Shown here: piece after piece, positions 1 to 9,365 of the stretch | How the letters are laid out: each line of letters opens with the position of its first letter | Numbering within the stretch: the first letter of the stretch is position 1 | Assembly: GCF_900148505.1 (NCBI RefSeq) | Contig: NZ_FRXO01000001.1 | Span: 186,001 to 250,000 of the forward strand | Direction: 5' to 3' | Origin: Pseudoxanthobacter soli DSM 19599 | GTDB lineage: Bacteria; Pseudomonadota; Alphaproteobacteria; Rhizobiales; Segnochrobactraceae | DNA: 64,000 nt | Notes under the pieces: generated by a model | Database searches by the model: none | The model's input: only the letters and a program-made list of their open reading frames with translations | What the model was told of the DNA's origin: nothing | Translations under genes and position numbers: made by a program

Positions 1-110
1 CGACGATCCGCTGCCGCTTCAGCGATGAATGTCCGGGGCCGTGACGCAGTGCCGGACGGTCGTCGCATTTTCGGCTTCGGAGGCGTTGCGGCCGCCTGCC
101 ATGGCGGCTA

Positions 111-180
111 GAGCATATCCGGTTCGGCCCTCTGCCATCTGATAGACCAGGATATGCTCGAGGGAGTGAATCCGGAGCGT
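111..180. repeat. Dispersed palindromic repeat, copy A
   Basis: A perfect 10-bp inverted repeat, GAGCATATCC at 111-120 and GGATATGCTC at 150-159, is followed by the block GAATCCGGAGCG near 168-179. The same arm plus trailing block recurs at 48632-48700. Short intergenic palindromes of this kind are common in Rhizobiales genomes. No gene was found in positions 1-391 apart from this repeat and the leader of the next gene. Confidence 0.55.
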
Positions 181-391
181 CTATTTTCGATTAGATCGTC
201 GCGTCTGATCGGGAGTTGCCCAGGTTCTTGAATTTACGGCACTATTTTCCTCGGGTTCGATGCCGTTGCCTGAAGGAAGGATGCCCGGATGGGTGAAGCC
301 GGGAGGGTTTCGGTGTCGAGCGGGCGTGCCCGGTCCTCGACCCGAAGCGCTTCGGGCCGCAGCACCCGGGTTTGAAGAAAGGTCCTCGCGC

Positions 392-3313
392 GTGCTTCAT
401 CGCATCCTGTTTTTCCTCGTGGCACTCACCGGCATGGTGGTCGGGTTCGAGGCGCACGCGGTCGATGCGGTGACGATCCCGATCGATGCCGAGGCGGTGA
501 ACCTCGGCGCGAGCGTTACCTATCTGCCGGGACCGGCCGACCGCGTCGCGGTGCCGACGGCACCGGGGCCGGACGGGATCGTGCGTCGCATCGAGGTGCG
601 CTCGGTCGACGGCAAGCCGGCCCACTGGGCCGTGATCGCCCTCTCCAACACCTCCGACCAGCAGATCGACCGCCTGCTGACAGTGCCGTTCTACAATCCC
701 GCGATGACGGGCCTGCTGTGGCCCGATCTCGGCGAGCGCCACATCACCGCGATCACGCCCAGCCAGGGCTTCGCGCCGGAGCGCATCCCGAGCAACGACG
801 CGGACGTCTTCCAGATCACCCTCGATCCGGGCACGGTGGTGACACTGGTGTTCGAGATCACCACACCGCAACTGCCACGGCTCACCTTGTGGCAGCCGGA
901 TGCCTATACGGCCAGCGTCAACGCCTATTCGCTGTTCAAAGGCATCGTCCTTGGCATTTCCGGCCTGCTCGCTCTCGTTCTTACCATCGTGTTCGTGGTC
1001 AAGGGAACGGCGATGTTCCCGGCGACGGCGGCGCTGGCGTGGGCGGTTCTCTATTACATCTCGGTCGACTTCTATTTCATCGACGAGATTCTGAACGTGA
1101 ATCTGTCGGAGAGCCATCTCTACCGGGCCTCCGGCGAGGTTTTCCTGTCGTTCTCGCTGTTCGTGTTCCTGTACGCCTACCTGAACCTCGGTCGGTGGCA
1201 TATCCGCTACAGCCACGCGGCCATCGGGCTCGTCGTGCTGCTGCTCGGGCTGTTCGGCGTTGCGGTGGTCGATGCGCAACTCGCCGCGGGCATCGCCCGG
1301 CTGGCGCTCGCCGCCATCGGTGCGTTCGGCTTCATCCTCATCCTGTACCTGTCGTTCAGGGGCTACGACCGCGCCGTCATGCTGATTCCGACCTGGGCGC
1401 TGCTGCTCGCCTGGATGGCGGGGGCGGGCATGACGCTGACCGGCATGATCGACAACACCATCGCCCAGCCGGCCTTGTCCGGCGGCCTGGTGCTCATCGT
1501 GCTGCTGATCGGCTTCACCGTGATGCAGCATGCCTTTGCCGGCGGCAGCGTGGTGCAGCAGGAAGTCGGCGACGTGGAGCGCGCGGCCCTCGCGCTCACC
1601 GGCTGCGGCGATCCGGTGTGGGACTGGGACGTCGCCCGCGACGTGATCTACACCGGCGCCGCGGCAGAGGACATGCTCGGTCTCGACCCCGGCGCGCTGC
1701 AGGGCGCCGCTCTCGAATGGCTCTCGGTGCTCCATCCGCAGGATGCCGACCGCTTCCGCCTCGTCCTTGACGCGGTCGTCGAGCAACGCCGCGGCCGCAT
1801 CTTCGAGGTGTTCCGCCTGCGCGGCGCAGACGGCCGCTTTTCATGGTTCCAGCTGCGAGCGCGACCGGTTGTCGGCGCCGATGGCGAGGTCATCCGCTGC
1901 ATCGGCACGCTACGGGACGTGACCGACGCCAAGATCAGCGAGGAGCGGCTGCTGCACGACGCCGTTCGCGACAACCTGACCGGTCTTCCGAACCGCGAGA
2001 TCTGCCGCGATCGGCTGGAAACGGCGCTCGTCCGCGCCGGGGCCGAAGCCGGTCCTCGCCCGATCGTCGTCACGGTCGGCATCGACCGCTTCCAGAGCAT
2101 CAACGAGACCTACGGGGTCTCGGTCGGCGACTCGGTGCTCTTGACCGTCGCGCGCCGCCTGCAGCGGCTTCTGGAGCCGGTCGATACGCTGGCCCGGGTC
2201 GGCGGGGATTCGTTCGTCGTGATCGTGCTGTCGGAACGCGAGGCCGGCCGAGTCTCGGCGATGGCTGACGACATGCGCCGCGAGATTCGCACGCCCGTGA
2301 TTTTCGGGCCCGACGAGGTGAACCTCACCGCCTCCATCGGCATTGCCGTGGCCGATCCGGGTGAGCAGGGGGCCTCCGACCTCCTGCGCGATTCGGAGCT
2401 CGCGATGGTGCATGCCAAGCGGCTCGGCGGCGACCGCACGGCGACGTTCACCCCCGTGCTGCGGCGCCTTGCGAGCGAACTGTCGTCCTTGGAGAACGAT
2501 TTCGGCCGCGCGCTCGAAAGCGACGAGATCAAGGTCGAATACCTGCCCGTGCTCCGCCTCGGCGAGCGGCGCCTCGCCGGCTTCGAACTGATCGCGCGGT
2601 GGGAGCATCCCCGTCGCGGTCGCATCGATCCGACCGCGACCATGGAGATCGCCGAGCGGGCCGGCATGAGCCACGAACTCAGCGTGTTCATCGCCGAGCG
2701 CGCGGCACGGCTCGCGGCGGAGTGGGACGAGATCATTCCTCGCGTGGCCGACAGGCCCCTGTTCTCGTGGGTCAACCTGCCGAAGGCGGGCATCCTGACC
2801 CAGGGCCTCGTCAACGAGATCAAGACCGTGATGGCGCGCGTCGAGGTGCCCGAGGGCGCGCTGTTCATGGCTGTGACGCAGGCGGCGGTTTCGGACAATC
2901 CCGAACTGTCGCAGACCGTGCTGCACCGTCTCCGCGAAGCCGGCATTTCGCTGGCTCTCAACGATGTCTCGTCGGATTGGACCGCCGTCGGTGTGCTGCA
3001 CCGGATTCCGTTCGATGCGCTGCGCACCCGCCTTCCACGCAGCCAGATCAAGACCGAGCTCGATCTCGGCCTCATCAAGACCACCGCGGCGCTCGCTCAT
3101 GGTCTCGGCGCGGAACTCCTGGTGACAGGCCTCGAGCTTGAAAGCGATGTGGCCAAGCTCGTCGGCATCGGCTGCGACTTTGCGTCTGGCAAGCTGTTCG
3201 GCCCGCCGCTCAATGCAGACGGTGCCCGCCGCTTCGCGTCCCGCCTGCACAACATGCCCGCCGAGAAGGGCCGCGTGATCAAGGGACCGCCGAAGGCCTC
3301 GGCGGCCGAGTAG
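392..3313 (+). CDS. rgsP: RgsP-like 7TM receptor with PAS, degenerate GGDEF and degenerate EAL domains
   Basis: This is a predicted inner-membrane receptor of 973 residues. I start it at GTG 392 because AAGAAAGG lies about 9 bases upstream and a signal peptide follows at once (residues 1-23). A periplasmic DISMED-like domain (about 30-180), a seven-helix 7TMR-DISM block (about 185-390), a PAS domain (about 396-513), a GGDEF domain (about 520-685) and an EAL domain (about 700-956) follow in order. This architecture matches RgsP, a unipolar-growth factor of Rhizobiales. Both output domains are altered. The GGDEF signature reads GGDSF (near residue 603), and the EAL signature reads ELI (near 731). 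The downstream EAL metal and catalytic positions (DDFG, KxD, AEGVE and QGY segments) read NDVSS, TRL, VTGLE and ASGK. I infer a receptor or scaffold rather than an active cyclase or phosphodiesterase. An in-frame start at 260 exists but lacks a plausible leader. Confidence 0.75.
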   Translation: MLHRILFFLVALTGMVVGFEAHAVDAVTIPIDAEAVNLGASVTYLPGPADRVAVPTAPGPDGIVRRIEVRSVDGKPAHWAVIALSNTSDQQIDRLLTVPFYNPAMTGLLWPDLGERHITAITPSQGFAPERIPSNDADVFQITLDPGTVVTLVFEITTPQLPRLTLWQPDAYTASVNAYSLFKGIVLGISGLLALVLTIVFVVKGTAMFPATAALAWAVLYYISVDFYFIDEILNVNLSESHLYRASGEVFLSFSLFVFLYAYLNLGRWHIRYSHAAIGLVVLLLGLFGVAVVDAQLAAGIARLALAAIGAFGFILILYLSFRGYDRAVMLIPTWALLLAWMAGAGMTLTGMIDNTIAQPALSGGLVLIVLLIGFTVMQHAFAGGSVVQQEVGDVERAALALTGCGDPVWDWDVARDVIYTGAAAEDMLGLDPGALQGAALEWLSVLHPQDADRFRLVLDAVVEQRRGRIFEVFRLRGADGRFSWFQLRARPVVGADGEVIRCIGTLRDVTDAKISEERLLHDAVRDNLTGLPNREICRDRLETALVRAGAEAGPRPIVVTVGIDRFQSINETYGVSVGDSVLLTVARRLQRLLEPVDTLARVGGDSFVVIVLSEREAGRVSAMADDMRREIRTPVIFGPDEVNLTASIGIAVADPGEQGASDLLRDSELAMVHAKRLGGDRTATFTPVLRRLASELSSLENDFGRALESDEIKVEYLPVLRLGERRLAGFELIARWEHPRRGRIDPTATMEIAERAGMSHELSVFIAERAARLAAEWDEIIPRVADRPLFSWVNLPKAGILTQGLVNEIKTVMARVEVPEGALFMAVTQAAVSDNPELSQTVLHRLREAGISLALNDVSSDWTAVGVLHRIPFDALRTRLPRSQIKTELDLGLIKTTAALAHGLGAELLVTGLELESDVAKLVGIGCDFASGKLFGPPLNADGARRFASRLHNMPAEKGRVIKGPPKASAAE

Positions 3314-3366
3314 CAAGGGCCGCGCCCCGTCAATCTGGGGCCTCGTGGTTCCGAACGGCGTATGCT

Positions 3367-3885
3367 TCAGGTTTCCTGGCAGTTCGCCGAGAACAGGAGC
3401 AGCGCGTCGGAGGCCTTGGCGTTGTCGAAGCGATAGGTTTTCGGCTTGCCCGCGCCGCTCGTCGCGATGGTGAACGCCTTGGCGGTGGCAACGGCGTGCA
3501 GGATCGAATCGTCCTCGGGCATCATGAAGATGATGGGATCGCCGTTGCTGCCGGCGCCGCTCAGGACCTTCTTCGTCTTGTCATCGAACGTGAAGGTCAG
3601 CTTGTATTTCTCGCTCGGCTTGTGCGGCACGCCGTCGAACAGATAGACGTTCAGCGTCTTGTTGCTGCACGTCAGCATGAAGCCGACGTTCTCCTCGCCC
3701 TTTGCCTTGTTGTAGACGGTGTATTCCGTCTTCTTCGTCTGCGGGTCGGGTCGGCTGAAGAAGGTCCATGAGCCGAAGGGAACGGTCGAATCGTCCCCGG
3801 CCGCTAGGGCGGGATTATGCGCGGCGATCCCCATCGCCACGCTCCCGGCGATCAAAGTCCATTGGACGAAATTTCGAAGACGCAC
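3367..3885 (-). CDS. Secreted protein of unknown function
   Basis: This is a 172-residue protein with an N-terminal signal peptide (hydrophobic core about 9-20, Ala-rich cleavage region about 22-29 ending in ALAA) and a mature part rich in Lys, Thr and Asp. Two cysteines (one near residue 93, one four residues from the C terminus) could form a disulfide. The predicted fold is mostly beta, and I do not recognise the family. It lies downstream of gcvPB on the same strand, but the 164-bp gap holds an operator-like repeat cluster (3949-4002), so it probably has its own promoter. Periplasmic location is inferred from the leader only. Confidence 0.7.
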   Translation of the reverse strand: MRLRNFVQWTLIAGSVAMGIAAHNPALAAGDDSTVPFGSWTFFSRPDPQTKKTEYTVYNKAKGEENVGFMLTCSNKTLNVYLFDGVPHKPSEKYKLTFTFDDKTKKVLSGAGSNGDPIIFMMPEDDSILHAVATAKAFTIATSGAGKPKTYRFDNAKASDALLLFSANCQET

Positions 3886-3948
3886 GTTCGTTCCCCCCTT
3901 GCGCTAACACGTCGCCGCGATCATAGGGAGAGGAATACGGTCCTTCAA

Positions 3949-4002
3949 CGCAATAAAAAGCATACTTTTATTGCGAAATATTGTGATATCTTGCGGAATA
4001 TT
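3949..4002. promoter_or_regulatory. AT-rich inverted and direct repeat cluster upstream of the secreted orphan gene
   Basis: CGCAATAAAA (3949-3958) and TTTTATTGCG (3966-3975) form a perfect 10-bp inverted repeat with a 7-base spacer. Overlapping it, TTGCGAAATATT (3971-3982) is directly repeated as TTGCGGAATATT (3991-4002) with one mismatch. The cluster sits 64 to 117 bases upstream of the minus-strand start at 3885. It looks like a multi-site operator, but I cannot name a regulator. It could also act as a terminator for gcvPB, although the stem is AT-rich and weak. Confidence 0.45.
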
Positions 4003-4049
4003 AATCGTTGGCCGGAGCGTATCACTCGCCCCGGCCGTTCGTTGTCCGC

Positions 4050-5621
4050 TTACTCAGCCGCTTCCGCAGGCGTTGGCTCTTTCCAGACGAGCTTCGGCGA
4101 GCGGGCGGCGCGGGTCTCGTCTAGCCGGCGACGCGGCGCCAGCTGCGGCGCGGCCCGGAAGGCCTCGGCTTCTCCGGCCTTCGCGCGCATGGCGAGATCG
4201 CGCAATGCGCCGATGAACAGGTCGAGATGCGCGCGGGATTCCGACTCGGTCGGCTCGATCAGCATCGCCCCGTGGACGACCAGCGGGAAATACATGGTCA
4301 TCGGGTGATAGCCCTCGTCGATCATCGCCTTGGCGAAATCGAGCGTGGTGATGCCGGTCCCTTCGAAAGAGGAATCGTCGAACAGCGCCTCGTGCATGCA
4401 CGGCCGGCCGCCGAACGGCGCGTGGAACAGGTCGGAGAGACGGGCGCGGATATAGTTCGCCGACAGCACCGCATCTTCCGAGGCCTGCCGCAGGCCATCC
4501 GCGCCGTGGGACAGCATGTAGGAGAGTGCGCGGACATACATGCCCATCTGGCCGTGGAACGCGGTCAGGCGTCCGAACGGATGCTCGCCTCCCGCGGCGT
4601 CCGCCTCGTTCTCGACGAGAACGGGCTCGCCGTCCTCGACGCGGATGAACGGCAGCGGCGCGAACGGCGCCAGCGCCTTCGACAGCACCACCGGCCCGGC
4701 GCCCGGCCCGCCGCCGCCGTGGGGCGTCGAGAAGGTCTTGTGCAGGTTGATGTGCATGGCGTCGATGCCGAGATCGCCCGGCTTCACCTTGCCGACGATG
4801 GCGTTGAAGTTGGCGCCGTCGCCATAGAAGAACGCGCCGGCCGCGTGGACGGCGTCGGCGATCTCCACCACGTCGCGCTCGAACAGGCCGCAGGTGTTCG
4901 GGTTCGTCAGCATGATCGCGGCGACATCCGGCGAGAGCCGCGCCTTCACCTCCGCAGGGTCGACCGTGCCGTCCGGCCGCGCCGGCACGGGCACCACCTT
5001 GTAGCCGATCAGGGCGGCGGTCGCCGGGTTGGTGCCGTGGGCCGATTCCGGCACCAGCACGACCGAGCGCGTCTCGCCCCGGGCTTCGATCGCGGCCTTG
5101 ATGGCGACCATGCCGCAGAGTTCGCCATGGGCGCCGGCCTTGGGGCTGAGCGCGACGGCTTCCATGCCCGTCATCGTCACCAGCCAGTGGGCGAGCTGCT
5201 TCATCAGGTCGAGCGCGCCGGCCACTGTGGAGGCGGGCTGAAGCGGGTGGATGTCGGCGAAGCCGGGCAGGCGCGCCATCCGCTCGTTGAGGCGCGGGTT
5301 GTGCTTCATGGTGCACGAGCCGAGCGGGTAGGTGCCGAGGTCGATGGCGTGGTTCTGGCGGGACAGGCGCACATAATGGCGCATCGTCTCCGGCTCCGTC
5401 AGGCCGGGCAGGCCGATCGCCGACTTGCGGCCGAGGCCGCCGAGACGGCTGCCGCTGGTCGCCGGCGCCTCCGGCAGATCGACGCCGGTGACGTCGGTGC
5501 GGCCGACCTCGAACAGCAGCGGCTCCTCGATCTGGAGGCCGCGATTGCCGGTGAAGGTGTGGACGGCTTCGGAGGAACCGGTGTCCTCGGGGCGGGAGGG
5601 GCGACCCTGGCGGTTCAGCAT
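4050..5621 (-). CDS. gcvPB: Glycine dehydrogenase (decarboxylating) subunit 2
   Basis: This is the P-protein beta half (523 residues) of the glycine cleavage system, which decarboxylates glycine with PLP and passes the aminomethyl group to the lipoyl arm of GcvH. The PLP lysine lies in NLHKTFSTPHGGGGPG, the usual P-protein signature. The segment just before it (YGDGANFNAIVGK) is also typical. The P-protein is split into two genes here, as in many alphaproteobacteria, rather than one chain of about 950 residues. It is the last gene of the gcvT-gcvH-osmC-gcvPA-gcvPB operon, 55 bases after gcvPA. The Ala/Glu-rich tail is a lineage feature. Confidence 0.95.
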   Translation of the reverse strand: MLNRQGRPSRPEDTGSSEAVHTFTGNRGLQIEEPLLFEVGRTDVTGVDLPEAPATSGSRLGGLGRKSAIGLPGLTEPETMRHYVRLSRQNHAIDLGTYPLGSCTMKHNPRLNERMARLPGFADIHPLQPASTVAGALDLMKQLAHWLVTMTGMEAVALSPKAGAHGELCGMVAIKAAIEARGETRSVVLVPESAHGTNPATAALIGYKVVPVPARPDGTVDPAEVKARLSPDVAAIMLTNPNTCGLFERDVVEIADAVHAAGAFFYGDGANFNAIVGKVKPGDLGIDAMHINLHKTFSTPHGGGGPGAGPVVLSKALAPFAPLPFIRVEDGEPVLVENEADAAGGEHPFGRLTAFHGQMGMYVRALSYMLSHGADGLRQASEDAVLSANYIRARLSDLFHAPFGGRPCMHEALFDDSSFEGTGITTLDFAKAMIDEGYHPMTMYFPLVVHGAMLIEPTESESRAHLDLFIGALRDLAMRAKAGEAEAFRAAPQLAPRRRLDETRAARSPKLVWKEPTPAEAAE

Positions 5622-5676
5622 GACGAGGCTCCGGCGAGAACGAGGCTTTCAGGGGCGGCAGCGGCGGCGCGAGCGG

Positions 5677-7023
5677 TCATGCCAGCACCTCCGCGAGCGC
5701 GGTCGCGAACGCTGCACGATCGTCGTCCGTGGTGGTCTCGGTCGCTGCCACCACGATGAGGTCGGCGAGGTCCGGTTTGCCGGGCTCCAGCCGCGAGACC
5801 GGAACGCCACCGAGCACGCCCTTCTCCGCGAGCTTCTCGACCACGGCGGCGGCATCGCCCGGCACGCGGATCGTGAACTCGTTGAAGAAGGTGTCGTTGA
5901 GGACCGTCACGCCCGGCACCGCCGCAAGCCTGTCGGCCAGGTCGCAGGCAGCGGCGTGGTTGAGCGCGGCAAGACGCGTCAGGCCGGTTTCGCCCAGCAG
6001 CGTCATGTGGATCGAGAACGCGAGCGCGCACAGGCCGGAATTGGTGCAGATGTTCGACGTCGCCTTGTCGCGGCGGATGTGCTGCTCACGGGTCGAGAGC
6101 GTCAGCACGAACCCGCGGGTGCCGTCGGCATCGACGGTCTCGCCGCAGAGACGGCCGGGCATCTGGCGGACGAACTTGTCGCGGGTGGCGAACAGCCCGA
6201 CATAGGGGCCGCCGAAGGTGAGCGGATTGCCGATGGACTGACCCTCGGCCACCACGATGTCGGCCCCGAGCGCACCGGGCGCTTCGACGGCGCCGAGCGA
6301 AACCACTTCAGTCACGACGGCGATGAGGAGCGCGCCGGCAGCGTGCGCCTTCTCGGCGACCGCGGCGAGGTCGATCAGGTGACCGTAGAACGAGGGCGTC
6401 TGCACCACCACGCACGAGACGGTGCCGTCGATCGCCGCGAGCAGGTCCTCGCCGGCCGTCGGATCGGCCGGCAGCGCCACGACCTCGTCGCCTGCGATGC
6501 GGCTCAGCGTCTCCACCACCTCGCGATAATGCGGATGCAGGCCGCCGGCCAGCACCGCCTTGCGCCGCCGCGTCACGCGGTGGGCCATCAGCACCGCCTC
6601 GGCGGTGCCGGTGGAGCCGTCATACATCGAGGCGTTCGCCACCTCCATGCCGGTCAGGCGGGCGACCTGGGTCTGGAACTCGAACAGCACCTGCAGGGTG
6701 CCCTGGGCGATTTCCGGCTGATAGGGCGTGTAGGACGTCAGGAATTCCGAGCGCTGGATCAGGTGGTCCACGCTCGCCGGAACATGGTGGCGATAGGCGC
6801 CGGCCCCGACGAAGAACGGCACCGAACCGGCGGCGACATTGCGGGCGGCGAGGCGGCTGAGCGTGCGCTCCACCTCCATTTCGCTTTTCGCACGCGGTAG
6901 GTCGACGAGCCCGTCGAGCCGCTTGTCGGCCGGGATGTCGGCGAACAGGTCGTCGACCGAGGAAACGCCGATGGCGGCGAGCATGTCACCCCGGTCGGCG
7001 TCGGTGAGCGGCAGATAACGCAT
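5677..7023 (-). CDS. gcvPA: Glycine dehydrogenase (decarboxylating) subunit 1
   Basis: This is the P-protein alpha half, 448 residues from the ATG at 7023 ([11 protein letters not shown]). The longer reading frame to 7161 would overlap the preceding OsmC-like gene. The N terminus with [13 protein letters not shown] and the segment [13 protein letters not shown] match the GcvPA family. It forms a heterotetramer with GcvPB, and alone it lacks the PLP lysine. It follows the osmC-like gene by 28 bases and shares the riboswitch-controlled transcript. Confidence 0.94.
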   Translation of the reverse strand: MRYLPLTDADRGDMLAAIGVSSVDDLFADIPADKRLDGLVDLPRAKSEMEVERTLSRLAARNVAAGSVPFFVGAGAYRHHVPASVDHLIQRSEFLTSYTPYQPEIAQGTLQVLFEFQTQVARLTGMEVANASMYDGSTGTAEAVLMAHRVTRRRKAVLAGGLHPHYREVVETLSRIAGDEVVALPADPTAGEDLLAAIDGTVSCVVVQTPSFYGHLIDLAAVAEKAHAAGALLIAVVTEVVSLGAVEAPGALGADIVVAEGQSIGNPLTFGGPYVGLFATRDKFVRQMPGRLCGETVDADGTRGFVLTLSTREQHIRRDKATSNICTNSGLCALAFSIHMTLLGETGLTRLAALNHAAACDLADRLAAVPGVTVLNDTFFNEFTIRVPGDAAAVVEKLAEKGVLGGVPVSRLEPGKPDLADLIVVAATETTTDDDRAAFATALAEVLA

Positions 7024-7051
7024 GGTCCGGACGGCTCCAGTGGACTTCGGT

Positions 7052-7573
7052 TCAGGCAAATTCCGGCGCGACGGCCTCGACCACGACGCGGGCCGTGATC
7101 GAGTTCGCGATGTAGCAGGCCTCGTGGGCCTCATGGTGCAGCCGCGCGACGAGGTCGGCATCGGGGCGGTTCTGCCCCGAGAACACCACGCGGGGCCGCA
7201 GCCGGATTTCGGTCATGGCGACGCGGCCGTCGTCCCGTCGGGCGAGGGTGCCGGTCGCCGCGTCGTCATAGAGGTCGATGCAGAGCTTCTCCCGCGCCGC
7301 AAAGGCGAGAAAGAACAGCATGTGGCAGCTCGACGTCGCCGCCACGAGCGCTTCCTCGGGGTCGACGGCATCGGCGCGCGACAGCGGCAGCGGCACGCTG
7401 GACGGCGCCGAGGACGCCGGCACCTCGATGCCGCCGTCGAAGCGCCAGAGGTGCCCGCGGCTGTAGCGGTTGTCGACGAACGCCTCGCCCTCGTCGCGGC
7501 GCCACGTCACCGTCGCGGTGAACGACGCCGTGTGAGAGCGTTTGCCGCCGGCCGCCGGACGATCCGATGCCAT
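7052..7573 (-). CDS. OsmC-family protein inside the gcv operon
   Basis: This is a 173-residue OsmC/Ohr-superfamily protein starting at ATG 7573. It carries the two conserved cysteines of the family, in SSCHMLFF (mid-protein helix) and EACYIANS (near the C terminus), plus the central Glu/Arg environment expected for thiol peroxidases. Members reduce organic hydroperoxides, often using lipoyl or lipoamide proteins as electron donors. It starts 14 bases after gcvH and ends 28 bases before gcvPA. It is therefore cotranscribed with the lipoyl carrier GcvH, which makes a lipoyl-linked redox role plausible (inference). Which OsmC subgroup it belongs to cannot be settled by eye. Confidence 0.85.
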   Translation of the reverse strand: MASDRPAAGGKRSHTASFTATVTWRRDEGEAFVDNRYSRGHLWRFDGGIEVPASSAPSSVPLPLSRADAVDPEEALVAATSSCHMLFFLAFAAREKLCIDLYDDAATGTLARRDDGRVAMTEIRLRPRVVFSGQNRPDADLVARLHHEAHEACYIANSITARVVVEAVAPEFA

Positions 7574-7587
7574 CGCGCCGCTCCCGC

Positions 7588-7959
7588 TCAGAGGGTGTCG
7601 AGATAGGCCTGGTAGGCGGCCTGGTCCATCAACTCGTCGAGTTCGGCCTTGTCGGCGAGGCGGATCTTGAAGAACCAGCCGTCGCCCTCGGGGGCCTCGT
7701 TGACGGTCTGCGGCGCGTCGGGAAGCGCGGTGTTCGCCTCGACCACTTCGCCCGAAACCGGCGCATAGACCTCGCTCGCGGCCTTGACGGATTCGACGAC
7801 GGCGGCGTCGTCGCCCTTGTTGAAGCTGCGGCCGATCTCGGGCAGCTCCACGAACACCACGTCGCCGAGCTGGCTCTGGGCATAGGTGGTGATGCCGACC
7901 GTGGCGACGTCGCCCTCGATCTTGAGCCACTCGTGGTCGGGCGTGAACAGGACGCTCAT
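7588..7959 (-). CDS. gcvH: Glycine cleavage system H protein
   Basis: This is a lipoyl carrier protein of 123 residues, the usual family length. It shuttles the aminomethyl intermediate between P and T proteins and is reoxidised by dihydrolipoyl dehydrogenase (not in this window). The lipoylated lysine is K59 in ESVKAASE. The N terminus (FTPDHEWLK) and the C-terminal GDGWFFKI block are standard. It is the second gene of the operon, 165 bases after gcvT, and the osmC-like gene follows within 14 bases. Confidence 0.96.
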   Translation of the reverse strand: MSVLFTPDHEWLKIEGDVATVGITTYAQSQLGDVVFVELPEIGRSFNKGDDAAVVESVKAASEVYAPVSGEVVEANTALPDAPQTVNEAPEGDGWFFKIRLADKAELDELMDQAAYQAYLDTL

Positions 7960-8124
7960 GATGGTTTCCCCTGCAAGCGGTGCTGCAAATACGATGAAGG
8001 CGCGGGATTCGCGGGCAGGCAGGCCCGGGATCGAAGCTGGACAGGGAGCCGTTCCGCCGGCTCCCGAAGCATCATGCAAGCCTTGCGCCGCCGCCGCGAG
8101 GCGGCATCGCGGCGCGGGCATCGC

Positions 8125-9294
8125 TCAGCGCTTGTACCGGTTGGGCACGAAGGGCAGAGCGGCCACGGTCGCCGGCATCGGCTTGCCGCGCACGATGAGT
8201 TCCACCGCCGTGCCGACGGCCGCGAACGGGCGCTCGACATAACCCATCGCCACCGGGCCGCCGACCGACGGGCCGAAGCCGCCCGAGGTGACGACGCCGA
8301 TCGAACCGCCGCCCGGCAGCCGGATCTCGGTGCCTTCGCGGGCCGGCGCGCGGCCGTCCGGCTTGATGCCGACCCTGAGGCGCACCGGGCCTTCGGCAAG
8401 CTCGCGCTGCACCCGCGCGGCGCCGGGAAAGCCGCCTTCCGTGCGGCGACGCTTGGCGATCGACCAGTTGAGCGCGGCCTCGATCGGGCTCGTGGTCTCG
8501 TCGATGTCGTGGCCGTAGAGGCAGAGGCCGGCCTCCAGCCGCAGCGAATCCCGGGCGCCGAGGCCAATGGGTTTCACGGCCTCGTCGGACAGCAAAGCAC
8601 TCCAGAGTTCGACGGCGTTCCCGGAGGCGACGGAGATCTCGAACCCGTCCTCGCCGGTATAGCCCGAGCGGCTGACGTGAACGGCGATACCGGCGACGGT
8701 CACCGGCGCGGCGCCCATGAAGGCCAGTGCGGCCGCTTCGGGCGAGAGCTTCGCCATCACCGCCTCGGCCTTCGGGCCCTGAAGCGCGACGAGCGCCCGG
8801 TCCGGTGCCTCCACCAGCGCGACATCGGCGGGCAGGCGGGCCTTGAGGTGGGCGAAATCGATCGCCTTGCGCGAGGCGTTGACCACGAGCATCAGCATGC
8901 CCGGGTCGCCGGTCAGCGGGCGGGTGACCATCAGATCGTCGATGATACCGCCGTCTTCGGCGAGCAACTGGCTGTAGCGCTGGCGGCCGAGGCCAAGGCC
9001 GAGAATATCGGCCGGCACAAGGCCTTCGAGTGCCTTCGCCGTCGTCTCCCAGTCGGGTCCGGAAAGGAACGCCTGGCCCATGTGCGAAACGTCGAACAGG
9101 CCGGCGTTCTCGCGGGTCCACAGGTGCTCGCCGAGCACGCCGAGCGGATACTGCACCGGCATGGAATAGCCGGCGAACGGCACCATCTTGGCGCCTGCCG
9201 CCACGTGGGCGGCATGAAGCGGCGTTGACAGGAGCGCTTCGGCGGCAGCCGGGCTCACGTCGGTGGAGGCATCCTTGGAGGGGCTGTCGGCCAT
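8125..9294 (-). CDS. gcvT: Aminomethyltransferase (glycine cleavage T protein)
   Basis: GcvT transfers the methylene group from the H protein to tetrahydrofolate, releasing ammonia. The protein is 389 residues from ATG 9294. The in-frame upstream extension to 9366 would run into the riboswitch. Recognisable blocks are PLHAAHVAAGAKMVPFAGYSM near the N terminus (given in full only as the first-domain signature at residues 25-45), the SHMGQ segment and the GYTGEDGFEI folate-domain block. It is the first gene of the operon and lies directly below the glycine riboswitch at 9366-9600. Confidence 0.95.
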   Translation of the reverse strand: MADSPSKDASTDVSPAAAEALLSTPLHAAHVAAGAKMVPFAGYSMPVQYPLGVLGEHLWTRENAGLFDVSHMGQAFLSGPDWETTAKALEGLVPADILGLGLGRQRYSQLLAEDGGIIDDLMVTRPLTGDPGMLMLVVNASRKAIDFAHLKARLPADVALVEAPDRALVALQGPKAEAVMAKLSPEAAALAFMGAAPVTVAGIAVHVSRSGYTGEDGFEISVASGNAVELWSALLSDEAVKPIGLGARDSLRLEAGLCLYGHDIDETTSPIEAALNWSIAKRRRTEGGFPGAARVQRELAEGPVRLRVGIKPDGRAPAREGTEIRLPGGGSIGVVTSGGFGPSVGGPVAMGYVERPFAAVGTAVELIVRGKPMPATVAALPFVPNRYKR

Positions 9295-9365
9295 GATGGT
9301 CCTGCTGCGAGGTTGGAACGCGGAGCGAACATGCCGGCGATGCAAATCGCCGGCCGGATCTTCCA

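Noticed and set aside
242-1786. 514-residue minus-strand open frame
   Set aside because: It is antisense to the RgsP-like gene and very rich in His, Arg and Asp as expected for a shadow frame.
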